Of a stretch of DNA of 8,019 nucleotides, positions 1-6,252 are shown piece by piece. Within the stretch, counting starts at the first letter, position 1. The number at the start of each line of letters is the position of its first letter. Location: assembly GCA_014728785.1 (NCBI GenBank), contig WJKZ01000079.1, positions 1 through 8,019 of the forward strand, written 5' to 3'. The notes under the pieces were generated by a model. The model saw only the letters and a list, made by a program, of their open reading frames with translations. It had not been told where the DNA came from and searched no databases. The position numbers were made by a program, and so were the translations under genes. The DNA is from Candidatus Omnitrophota bacterium (lineage in GTDB: Bacteria; Omnitrophota; Gorgyraeia; Duberdicusellales; 4484-171).

Positions 1-1124
1 AGATGAAGGGTATAGTGCAGGCAGACGGAATAAAGAAAGCGGCGAAGAAAGTGGATGTTGTAACCACGGCTACTTTCGGCCCTATGTGTTCCTCCGGAGC
101 TTATCTGAATATATCTCAACCCAAGCCCAGGATAAAATTGGGAGGAGGGGAGCTGTTCCTTAACGGAGTTCAGGCTTACGCAGGTTTTGCGGCCGCAGAT
201 ATTTTTATAGGAGCTACAGCTTTACCTGTTGAAGACCCCAGGAATTCTGTATATCCCGGAGAGTTCAAGTACGGCGGAGGCCATGTTATCGAGGATTTGG
301 TGAGAGGAAAAGATATAAAATTAAGAGGCTCTGCTTACGGTACGGATTGTTATCCGGCGAAAAAGATAGAGACTTTTATAAATATAAAAGAGATAAGCCA
401 GGCCACCCTGTTTAATATTAGAAACATGTATCAGAATTACAATGTGGCGGTTAATCTCTCCGATAAAATTATTTACACTTATATGGGAACATTAAGGCCT
501 AATTTAGGTAATGCTAACTATTGCAGTGCCGCTCAGCTTTCCCCTCTGCTCAATGACCCGCTTTATAGAACCATAGGTATAGGCACGAGAATTTTTTTAG
601 GAGGAGGAGTAGGTTATATTGCATGGTGGGGTACGCAGCATAAACCCGGTGTCAAAAGAGCTAAAAACAAAACGCCTTTTTCTCCGGCAGGCACTGCCGC
701 TGTAATAGGTGATTTAAAACAGATGAGGCCGGAGTGGCTTAAGGGAACAAGTTTTTTGGGTTACGGGGCTACCCTTAGTGTAGGCATAGGGGTCCCCATA
801 CCGGTGCTTGATGAAGAAGTAGCTTATCATACCTCAGTGACCGATGAGGAGATATTCACCAGGATTATAGATTATAGTAGAGCCTATCCTCAGGGTAGAA
901 AAGAGTTTTTAGGCAAGGTGAGCTATGCGGAGCTTAAATCCGGCAAAATTAATCTCCTGGGGAAAGAGATACCCACAGCGAGTATATCCAGTTATTTTAA
1001 GGCCAGAGAAATAAGCGGATTATTGAAGAAATGGATTAAAAAACGCAGGTTTTTTCTGACTGAAGCGGTTGAACCTTTTCCGGGAGCAGCAACCAAAAAA
1101 AGTAATTTTATCCAGAGAAGATAA
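1..1124 (+). CDS. L-aspartate semialdehyde sulfurtransferase, HcyBio/DUF39 family (5' partial)
   Basis: The protein matches the homocysteine biosynthesis family HcyBio (DUF39, MA1821 type). In Methanosarcina, members convert L-aspartate semialdehyde and sulfide-derived sulfur to homocysteine with the help of a partner ferredoxin. The sequence shows the family hallmark VVTTATFGPMCSSGAYLN near the N-terminus, then glycine-rich stretches (KLGGGELFLNG, GEFKYGGGHVIEDL), GTDCYP, and GGGVGYIAWWGTQH. Counting from the ATG at base 3, cysteines lie at 29 (MCSSG), 116 (TDCYP) and 174 (NYCSA). The first two probably correspond to the pair of essential cysteines in MA1821. Family members normally have roughly 20-30 residues before this point, so that ATG is probably internal and the gene starts upstream of the window. 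No CBS domains are fused at the C-terminus, unlike some relatives. The partner ferredoxin gene follows after 13 bases, which supports the assignment. The enzyme is cytoplasmic. Family is confident; the exact reaction is by homology. Confidence 0.9.
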   Translation, partial: MKGIVQADGIKKAAKKVDVVTTATFGPMCSSGAYLNISQPKPRIKLGGGELFLNGVQAYAGFAAADIFIGATALPVEDPRNSVYPGEFKYGGGHVIEDLVRGKDIKLRGSAYGTDCYPAKKIETFINIKEISQATLFNIRNMYQNYNVAVNLSDKIIYTYMGTLRPNLGNANYCSAAQLSPLLNDPLYRTIGIGTRIFLGGGVGYIAWWGTQHKPGVKRAKNKTPFSPAGTAAVIGDLKQMRPEWLKGTSFLGYGATLSVGIGVPIPVLDEEVAYHTSVTDEEIFTRIIDYSRAYPQGRKEFLGKVSYAELKSGKINLLGKEIPTASISSYFKAREISGLLKKWIKKRRFFLTEAVEPFPGAATKKSNFIQRR

Positions 1125-1135
1125 AAGGTGGTGGG
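1125..1135 (+). promoter_or_regulatory. Ribosome binding site deciding the ferredoxin start
   Basis: AAGGTGGTGGG lies directly after the stop of the sulfurtransferase gene and ends two bases before ATG 1138. Its first nine bases match AAGGAGGTG at eight positions. It favours ATG 1138 over an in-frame TTG at 1069 that would overlap the upstream gene by 56 bases. Confidence 0.7.
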
Positions 1136-1137
1136 AT

Positions 1138-1545
1138 ATGTATTCCAATAAAATAGTACTTCATTTTCCGTCAAATTTAGTGGACAAATCCATAATCTAT
1201 AAACTGTCCAAAGATTATGATTTAGAATTTAATATATTAAAAGCTTTTGTCAATCCTAAAGAAGAAGGACTCATGGTTTTAGAATTGAAGGGTGATAAAA
1301 AAGAGTATGATAAAGCAATAAGATATTTAAAGAAAGAGAAGGTTAGAGTCCAGACCTTATCTAAAGATGTAGTAAGAAGCGAAGAAAAGTGTGTTCATTG
1401 CGGTTTGTGTGTTTCAATATGCCCCACACAGGCTTTTGAGGTCGAGCCAAGAACCAGAAAGATAAAATTTATCCAGGAAAGATGTATAGCTTGCGGCATA
1501 TGTGTAGATTCCTGTCCCTATAAGGCTTTGAGCATAAGCTTTTAG
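1138..1545 (+). CDS. NIL-domain 2[4Fe-4S] ferredoxin, MA1822 type, partner of the sulfurtransferase
   Basis: This 135-residue protein has two parts. Residues 1 to about 75 form a small alpha/beta NIL domain (KIVLHFPSNLVDKSIIYKL, then EGLMVLELKG), a fold also found as a ligand-sensing domain in methionine ABC transporter ATPases. Residues 80-135 form a bacterial-type ferredoxin with two complete cluster motifs: C85-x2-C88-x2-C91-x3-C95-P and C116-x2-C119-x2-C122-x3-C126-P, enough for two [4Fe-4S] clusters. This architecture directly after HcyBio is the MA1821/MA1822 arrangement, in which the ferredoxin is thought to supply electrons or help sulfur handling during homocysteine formation. The start was chosen at ATG 1138 because of the ribosome binding site just before it and because the NIL domain begins there. 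The 13-base gap from the upstream stop implies co-transcription. The protein is cytoplasmic and needs iron, which fits the feoAB genes that follow. Confidence 0.9.
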   Translation: MYSNKIVLHFPSNLVDKSIIYKLSKDYDLEFNILKAFVNPKEEGLMVLELKGDKKEYDKAIRYLKKEKVRVQTLSKDVVRSEEKCVHCGLCVSICPTQAFEVEPRTRKIKFIQERCIACGICVDSCPYKALSISF

Positions 1546-1596
1546 GGCCAGCTTTAAGAATATAACCGTTAAAAAAACTTGATACAAAATACAGGC

Positions 1597-1827
1597 ATGA
1601 TAGATCTGATAAGATTAAAAAAGGGAAAAGTAGCTAAAGTGGTAGAAATAGAAGGCGGCTCATCCTGCCAGCAGAGATTAAATAACCTGGGTATACGCCA
1701 GGGAGTTTTGATCAGCAAAATAAGCGCTTCAGAAACAAGAGGCCCCATAATAGTAAAAGCCGGTCATACTCAAATAGCCTTGGGCAGAGGCATGGCCTCC
1801 AAAATAATAGTCGAAGAGCCTTCTTAA
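1597..1827 (+). CDS. feoA: FeoA family protein (SH3-like ferrous iron transport accessory)
   Basis: This small cytoplasmic protein, 76 residues from ATG 1597, assists FeoB-dependent Fe(II) uptake. The sequence follows the FeoA/SH3-like barrel pattern: DLIRLKKGKVAKVVEIEGG at the start, then SSCQQRLNNLGIRQGVLISK, in which the RL..LGI..G core is the most recognisable family signature, and finally a strand ending GHTQIALGRGMASKIIV. An in-frame TTG at 1579 would add six residues (MIQNTG) that are not typical of the family. Neither start has a convincing Shine-Dalgarno sequence; AGG at 1593-1595 is too close to the ATG. The stop is 13 bases before feoB, the usual feoA-feoB arrangement. I see no Fur box in the 51 bases upstream, so it is probably expressed from the promoter of the sulfurtransferase operon. 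Family assignment is strong; start choice is moderate. Confidence 0.88.
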   Translation: MIDLIRLKKGKVAKVVEIEGGSSCQQRLNNLGIRQGVLISKISASETRGPIIVKAGHTQIALGRGMASKIIVEEPS

Positions 1828-1840
1828 GCCAAAATTCAAT

Positions 1841-3562
1841 ATGAAAATCCTCTTGATTGGCAATCCCAATGTAGGCAAGAGCGTAATATTTTCGCGTCTT
1901 ACCGGAGCCAGGGTTATTGCGTCCAACTATCCGGGGACAACGGTGGAGTTAAGCCGTGGGTTCATGGATTTTTCTGATATCAAAGCGGAGGTTATAGACG
2001 TACCGGGAACCTATAGCCTGAGGCCTTCAAACAAAACAGAAGAAGTAGCCGTTAAGCTGATAGAGGAAGCGGATATTATCATAAATGTAATAGATTCTAC
2101 CAACCTGGAAAGAAATTTATATCTTACCTTTGAGCTGATAAGAAATACCGATAAGCCTTTACTGGTTGTATTAAACATGTGGGATGAGACCAAACATAAG
2201 GGAATAGATATAGATTTAGAAAAATTCGGGAGTATTTTAAGTATACCGGCAGTAGCAACTTGTGCTTTAACCGGAGAGGGTATCAAAAAACTTGTTTCCA
2301 GAATAAAAGAGGCCAGAACATCGGTTTTTAAAAACAGGACAGAACCTATCTGGTGTGAAATAGGAGATATAGTGAATAAGGTTCAGAAATTATCTCATCG
2401 TCACCATACCTTTCTGGATGTTTTGGAGGATTTGAGTATTCATCCGCCGTTTTCTTATTTCATCGCGATTTGTGTAATAGTAGCTTCATTCTGGCTTATA
2501 AGATTTTTAGGAGAAGGTCTTATTAATTATTTATTTCATCCTTTTTTTGTAAAAATATACACTCCTTTGATTTCTAAATTAAATTATTTTTTCCAGCCGG
2601 GGAGCTTCATACATACTATTCTTGTAGGTAGACTGGTAGAGGGGAATATAGATTACGGGGTGTCGTTCGGTCTACTTACCACGGGAATATATGTACCCTT
2701 TGCGGCGGTATTACCCTATATTTTTAGTTTTTATCTGGTCCTGAGCCTGCTTGAAGATTGGGGGTACCTGCCGCGTTTAGCTATACTGGGAGACAGACTG
2801 TTTCATAAATTAGGCCTCCATGGTTATGCGATTGTGCCGATGGTTCTGGGTTTAGGGTGTAATGTACCGGGAGCATTGGCTACCAGATTGTTTGAGGAAA
2901 GAAGAGAAAAATTTATAGCGGCTACGCTCATGGCCATAGCTGTTCCCTGCATGGCCCAGACTGCAATGATTATTAATGTTTTAGGCCCTTATGGCGGAGG
3001 TTATGTCTCAATCGTCTTTCTAACTCTTTTTCTTATCTGGTATTCTCTGGGTAGATTAATGAATGTGTTTACCAAGGGGAGAAGCCCGGAAATATTAATG
3101 GAGATACCGCCTTATCGCAGGCCCCATTTAAGAAGTATTTTTAAAAAACTATGGGTAAGGATAGTATGGTTTTTAAAAGAAGCTATCCCCATGGTTCTTT
3201 TGGGAATTTTAATAGTAAATATCCTTTTTTTCTTTAAAATTATTGATGTTCTTGCAGTATTTTTCTATCCCCTAATGAATAAATTATGGGGTTTACCCAA
3301 AGAAGCTATAGGGGTACTGGTTGTAGGATTCCTGAGAAAAGATATAGCCGTGGGGATGTTACGTCCCCTGGAACTCTCGGTTAGGCAGTTAATAGTAGGT
3401 ACTACCATACTGGCAGTGTATTTTCCCTGCGTGGCCACTTTTATGGTACTGCTTAAAGAACTGGGTATAAAAGATATGTTGAAGTCCCTGCTTATAATGG
3501 TAAGCACTGCAGGAGCAGTGGGGTTAGTATTGAATTATTTTCTTGAAATAGCGGGAATATAG
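1841..3562 (+). CDS. feoB: Ferrous iron transporter FeoB, compact form
   Basis: This is a membrane Fe(II) transporter with an N-terminal GTPase domain. G-protein motifs are complete: G1 GNPNVGKS (7-14), switch region NYPGTT (29-34), G3 DVPG (53-56), G4 NMWD (112-115) and a G5-like CALTGEG (141-147). The membrane part starts near residue 205 and has about eight hydrophobic stretches. The first Gate region shows SLLEDWGYLPRLA (302-314) and GLGCNVPGALATR (337-349); the second shows FLRKDIAVG and YFPCVAT (527-533). At 573 residues it is about 200 shorter than E. coli FeoB. Only about 45 residues separate the GTPase from the first membrane segment, so the usual helical GDI domain is largely absent. 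After CNVP the usual PFMSCSARLPVY stretch is replaced by VPCMAQTAM (368-376). It follows feoA by 13 bases with no clear ribosome binding site, suggesting coupled translation. No feoC follows. Family identity is firm; metal specificity is by homology. Confidence 0.92.
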   Translation: MKILLIGNPNVGKSVIFSRLTGARVIASNYPGTTVELSRGFMDFSDIKAEVIDVPGTYSLRPSNKTEEVAVKLIEEADIIINVIDSTNLERNLYLTFELIRNTDKPLLVVLNMWDETKHKGIDIDLEKFGSILSIPAVATCALTGEGIKKLVSRIKEARTSVFKNRTEPIWCEIGDIVNKVQKLSHRHHTFLDVLEDLSIHPPFSYFIAICVIVASFWLIRFLGEGLINYLFHPFFVKIYTPLISKLNYFFQPGSFIHTILVGRLVEGNIDYGVSFGLLTTGIYVPFAAVLPYIFSFYLVLSLLEDWGYLPRLAILGDRLFHKLGLHGYAIVPMVLGLGCNVPGALATRLFEERREKFIAATLMAIAVPCMAQTAMIINVLGPYGGGYVSIVFLTLFLIWYSLGRLMNVFTKGRSPEILMEIPPYRRPHLRSIFKKLWVRIVWFLKEAIPMVLLGILIVNILFFFKIIDVLAVFFYPLMNKLWGLPKEAIGVLVVGFLRKDIAVGMLRPLELSVRQLIVGTTILAVYFPCVATFMVLLKELGIKDMLKSLLIMVSTAGAVGLVLNYFLEIAGI

Positions 3563-3576
3563 AAGCAGGATAAGTC

Positions 3577-3618
3577 AGGTAAATATACTTGGCCAGGATT
3601 TAGCCTACCTTTCTTTTT
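3577..3618 (+). terminator. Possible weak terminator after feoB
   Basis: AGGTA (3577-3581) pairs with TACCT (3606-3610). GGC (3591-3593) pairs with GCC (3603-3605) inside it, leaving a 9-base bulge on the left arm and a 9-base loop. A T-rich run, TTTCTTTTT type, follows at 3610-3618 and overlaps the stop codon of the opposing gene. The stem is short and interrupted, so this is tentative. It would act on the plus strand only; the reverse direction lacks a T-tract. Confidence 0.3.
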
Positions 3619-4504
3619 AAATATTTTTCCTGGTATTTGTCTCCCCGCTGTTTAGCCAGAAGGAGCCGTCGCACTCTAAAGTATTGAGTTTTTCTAAACC
3701 TTCCCGGCAGGAAGAAAATTCCGCACCATATTTAAGTGCGGTTTCCTTCACTCTTTCTATCATTTTTTTTCTCAGCTTAAAGGTTAAATAGTTGTTTTTT
3801 CCGTAGCTTTTACCTTCTTCCTTATAAAGTTTTTGCCAGATTTTTGAGTATTGAGAGAAAACGGCACACATCTTTTTAAAATTATCCGGTTTCGCTTTAT
3901 AGGTAGAGGTTATTATCTGTTTGGCGCCGGCAATCCGTACTGCTTTTATTATCTCTTCGATTTCTCCTGTATTTAAAGGATAAATTAAAGGATCAAGTCT
4001 TACAACTGTCGGAAAATAACCCGAGAGTGTTTTCAACGCATCCAACCTTTTTTTTGGCGAAGGAGCGCCTGGTTCCAGCTTTTCAGACAGTTTTTCGCTT
4101 AAAGTAGTCAGGGATATACAGATTACAATATTCTTAAATTTATTTAAGAGAGCTATATCTCTCTTTATGAGGGAGGATTTTGTCACTATATTGATTTTAA
4201 AATCATCTCCCGGGATGATTCTTAGAGTTTCTTTCATCAGTCTCTCTTTTGCCTCAAGCGGCTGGTAGGGGTCGGAGGAGTTGGAGATGGTAATAATCGA
4301 AGAGGGGGGTATTTTTTTTATTTCTTTTTTCAATCTTTTGGTGAAGTCCTTCTTTACCCGTGGCTGATTAAATTTGGGGATATAGGAAGAAGCATAGCAG
4401 TAAAGGCAGCCATGACCGCAGCCGGTAAAAGGAGAAAGGTTGTACTTAAGCGGACAGGTGCATAATTTACTTCTCCAGGGGTCAAAAGGAGTTATTAAAC
4501 TCAT
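3617..4504 (-). CDS. SPL-family (COG1533-like) radical SAM protein
   Basis: This 295-residue cytoplasmic enzyme belongs to the radical SAM superfamily. The N-terminal signature SPFTGCGHGCLYCYA holds the cluster motif C29-x3-C33-x2-C36, which binds the [4Fe-4S] cluster that cleaves S-adenosylmethionine. ITISNSSDPYQPLE after it is typical of the SplB-like/COG1533 group, as is the preceding DPWRSKLCTCPLKYNLSP. Four more cysteines lie outside the cluster motif in conserved-looking settings: C15 and C17 (LCTCP), C266 (SCREG) and C278 (ECDGS). The members of this group that I know are mostly uncharacterised, so no substrate can be named; spore photoproduct lyase itself is unlikely in the absence of its other hallmarks. 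The gene converges on feoB with 54 bases between stops and diverges from the trehalose genes. No Shine-Dalgarno site is visible before the ATG. It looks monocistronic and not functionally tied to its neighbours. Confidence 0.85.
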   Translation of the reverse strand: MSLITPFDPWRSKLCTCPLKYNLSPFTGCGHGCLYCYASSYIPKFNQPRVKKDFTKRLKKEIKKIPPSSIITISNSSDPYQPLEAKERLMKETLRIIPGDDFKINIVTKSSLIKRDIALLNKFKNIVICISLTTLSEKLSEKLEPGAPSPKKRLDALKTLSGYFPTVVRLDPLIYPLNTGEIEEIIKAVRIAGAKQIITSTYKAKPDNFKKMCAVFSQYSKIWQKLYKEEGKSYGKNNYLTFKLRKKMIERVKETALKYGAEFSSCREGLEKLNTLECDGSFWLNSGETNTRKNI

Positions 4505-4526
4505 TTTTTAAAGGTTAAAAATCAGA

Positions 4527-4552
4527 ATTTATCCTCTCGGGATATTTATCCT
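4527..4552. repeat. 9-base direct repeat ATTTATCCT next to a short dyad
   Basis: ATTTATCCT occurs at 4527-4535 and again at 4544-4552, 17 bases apart start to start. The second copy is part of the perfect dyad GGATA-TT-TATCC (4540-4551). The pair sits immediately upstream of the presumed -35 element of the rightward promoter and within the presumed leader of the leftward radical SAM gene. It could be a regulator site, but AT-rich chance repeats of this length are not rare. Confidence 0.35.
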
Positions 4553-4580
4553 TTTTCTGAAGCACAGGCTGTGCTATAAT
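4552..4580 (+). promoter_or_regulatory. Extended -10 promoter for the HAD-OtsB/GH65 genes
   Basis: The -10 hexamer TATAAT (4575-4580) is perfect and is preceded by TG one base away (TGCTATAAT, 4572-4580), the extended -10 form. The -35 position 17 bases upstream (TTTTTC, 4552-4557) is poor, which extended -10 promoters tolerate. Transcription would start near 4587, giving a leader of about 37 bases before ATG 4624. Confidence 0.55.
4561..4575. promoter_or_regulatory. 15-base perfect dyad, candidate operator within the promoter
   Basis: AGCACAG-G-CTGTGCT is a perfect inverted repeat with 7-base arms and a 1-base centre. It fills most of the spacer of the rightward promoter and its last T is the first base of the -10 hexamer. 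A dimeric repressor bound here would block RNA polymerase. I do not recognise it as a named regulator site. Confidence 0.45.
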
Positions 4581-4601
4581 AAATCTTCTAAAATTTCAAC
4601 T

Positions 4602-4631
4602 ATTATATATCCGGATTCAGGAAATGGTCAA
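4602..4631 (-). promoter_or_regulatory. Candidate leftward promoter for the radical SAM gene
   Basis: On the minus strand, TTGACC (complement of 4626-4631) is followed after 18 bases by a perfect TATAAT (complement of 4602-4607). Transcription would start near 4595 and give a leader of about 90 bases. The -35 overlaps the first codons of the divergent gene. Hexamer matches are good, but the region is AT-rich and the long leader is unusual. Confidence 0.4.
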
Positions 4632-6252
4632 TAATATTGGAAGCAAATACAATTTTGAATCGGTGATATTTGATCTGGACGGGATTGTCACCAAAACCGC
4701 TCTGGTGCATTCCCGGGCCTGGAAAGCGGTTTTTGACGAGTATCTTGACAGCCTGAGGAGCAGGGAGGGGAAGGATAAAAACCTGCAGGAATTCACCGGC
4801 CAGGATTATCTGAAATACGTTGACGGTAAGCCCCGTTATGAAGGGGTAAAAAGTTTTTTAGAATCAAGAGGAATTAATATATCCTATGGAGATCCCGGAG
4901 ACAGTCCAGATAAAGAGAGTGTGTGTGGTATAGGAAACCGGAAGAATCAAAAATTTCTGGAAATACTGAAAAAAGACGGTGTGGAAGTATATCCTTCTAC
5001 CATTAAGCTTATTAAAAACCTCAGAGATGCCGGAATAAAGATAGGAGTTGCTTCTTCTTCTAAAAACTGCAAGCATGTTCTTGATTCAGCCGGTATAGCC
5101 CAGCTGTTTGAGACCAGAGTAGACGGCGTTGTGTCTTCAGAGCTTGGGCTCGAAGGCAAGCCGGAAGGAGATATATTCGTAACCGCTTCTTTTAATCTTG
5201 GGGCAAGCCCGGCAAATTCTGTAGTAGTTGAAGATGCGGTTTCCGGGGTCAGCGCCGGCAGAAACGGCGGTTTCGGGATGGTTCTGGGCGTAGCCCGCGA
5301 AGAGAACATGAAGGGTTTGTTCGAAAATGGAGCAGATGTCGTAGTCAAAGACTTATCAGAGATAAGCATAGAGGACATAATAGCCTGGTTCAATAGAATA
5401 CCCGCACCTTTTTTCAAGTTCTGGGATTCTTCTTCGCAGATCCATCTTAAAACAACGGGGCAGAAAAGTTTTAAGGATAAGATAAACCCTTATTATACCA
5501 GATGCAGTAAAGCGGCTTTTGCCGAAGGAGCAAAGACCGTCTTATTCCTCGATTATGACGGAACCCTTACTCCCATTGTAGACAGGCCGGAATTAGCTGT
5601 AATGTCTGAGGAGATGAGAAAAGTTTTAAAAATTCTTTGCGAAAAAGTTATTGTCGCCGTCGTCAGCGGAAGAATGAGAGAGGATGTGGAAAAACTCGTA
5701 GGTATTGAAGATATTTTTTATGCCGGAAGCCATGGTTTCGATATAAAAGGACCTAATTTTTCTCTTGTTCAGCCGAAAGCCGAAAAAGTAATCCCTCTGA
5801 TATCTAAAATAATAGGAGAACTTTCAGAACAATTGAGACAGATTGAAGGTGTGATAATCGAAGATAAAAAACTCAGTGCCGCTATCCATTACAGACTGGC
5901 GGAGAAAAGCAAGCTTCCCTTTATAGAGAAATTAGTGAAAGAAATAGTTAAGGAGAATGAATCTTTGCGTCTTATGCGCGGCAAGAAGGTCTTTGAAATA
6001 CTGCCGGCAATTGACTGGAATAAAGGTAAAGCTATAAGGTGGATTATGAAAGCCCTTAATTTATCTTGGGATAAAAATTCCATAGTATACATAGGCGACG
6101 ATACCACAGATGAAGATGCTTTTAGGGTATTGCGCAGCCGGGGCATGCCTATTCTGGTTTCAGAGGAAATCAAAACATCCAGTGCCGATTTCTACTTATC
6201 TTCTCCGGAGGAGGTGAGATTATTATTTGAAAAAGTCCTCTCATTTACGTAA
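4624..6252 (+). CDS. otsB: Fusion of beta-phosphoglucomutase-like HAD phosphatase and trehalose-6-phosphate phosphatase
   Basis: This 542-residue protein joins two HAD-superfamily catalytic domains. Residues about 10-258 resemble beta-phosphoglucomutase: nucleophile motif FDLDG (D17, D19), ASSS (143-146), a GKP lysine (K179) and acidic VVEDAVSG (E203, D204). Its cap carries KYVDGKPRYEGVKSFL and GNRKN, typical of the subfamily found with GH65 enzymes. Residues about 300-542 are OtsB: LDYDGTLTP (D310, D312), VSGR (347-350), AGSHG, WNKGKA (K467) and GDDTTDEDAF (491-500). OtsB hydrolyses trehalose 6-phosphate to trehalose; the first domain would interconvert beta-glucose 1-phosphate and glucose 6-phosphate. 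All main catalytic residues of both domains are present. A linker (258-300) separates them. Start ATG 4624 has only a weak upstream site (CCGGAT), but the first domain begins right after it. The GH65 gene overlaps its 3' end by 26 bases. The same order occurs as one polypeptide in mycobacterial OtsB1 (Rv2006). No signal peptide or membrane segment is visible. Confidence 0.9.
   Translation: MVNNIGSKYNFESVIFDLDGIVTKTALVHSRAWKAVFDEYLDSLRSREGKDKNLQEFTGQDYLKYVDGKPRYEGVKSFLESRGINISYGDPGDSPDKESVCGIGNRKNQKFLEILKKDGVEVYPSTIKLIKNLRDAGIKIGVASSSKNCKHVLDSAGIAQLFETRVDGVVSSELGLEGKPEGDIFVTASFNLGASPANSVVVEDAVSGVSAGRNGGFGMVLGVAREENMKGLFENGADVVVKDLSEISIEDIIAWFNRIPAPFFKFWDSSSQIHLKTTGQKSFKDKINPYYTRCSKAAFAEGAKTVLFLDYDGTLTPIVDRPELAVMSEEMRKVLKILCEKVIVAVVSGRMREDVEKLVGIEDIFYAGSHGFDIKGPNFSLVQPKAEKVIPLISKIIGELSEQLRQIEGVIIEDKKLSAAIHYRLAEKSKLPFIEKLVKEIVKENESLRLMRGKKVFEILPAIDWNKGKAIRWIMKALNLSWDKNSIVYIGDDTTDEDAFRVLRSRGMPILVSEEIKTSSADFYLSSPEEVRLLFEKVLSFT
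6207..6217 (+). promoter_or_regulatory. Strong ribosome binding site inside the otsB end, setting the GH65 start
   Basis: GGAGGAGGTGA contains AGGAGGTGA, a full nine-base complement to the usual 16S rRNA 3' end. It lies within the HAD-OtsB coding sequence, nine bases before the TTG at 6227. The GH65 frame is closed by TGA at 6215-6217 inside this very site, so the start must lie downstream of it. Confidence 0.75.

Noticed and set aside
1069..1137. An upstream in-frame TTG start for the NIL-ferredoxin gene
   Set aside because: It would overlap the sulfurtransferase gene by 56 bases and add 23 residues outside the domain. ATG 1138 has a good ribosome binding site.
1540..1560. DtxR/IdeR-like dyad (TTAGGGCCAGCTTTAA) before feoA
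   Set aside because: Only 10 of 16 positions are symmetric, it overlaps the end of the ferredoxin gene, and no promoter is clear beside it.
1579..1596. TTG start for feoA six codons upstream of the ATG
   Set aside because: There is no ribosome binding site, and the added residues are not part of the FeoA fold. It cannot be fully excluded, because the ATG also lacks a good site.
1579..1607. A promoter-like TTGATA before or within the feoA start
   Set aside because: No acceptable -10 hexamer lies at 16-18 bases; the candidates AGATCT and TAGATC are poor.
4947..5417. A 156-codon open frame on the minus strand within the HAD-OtsB gene
   Set aside because: It is an antisense shadow of a well-supported gene, rich in Ser/Pro/Thr and without a recognisable domain.
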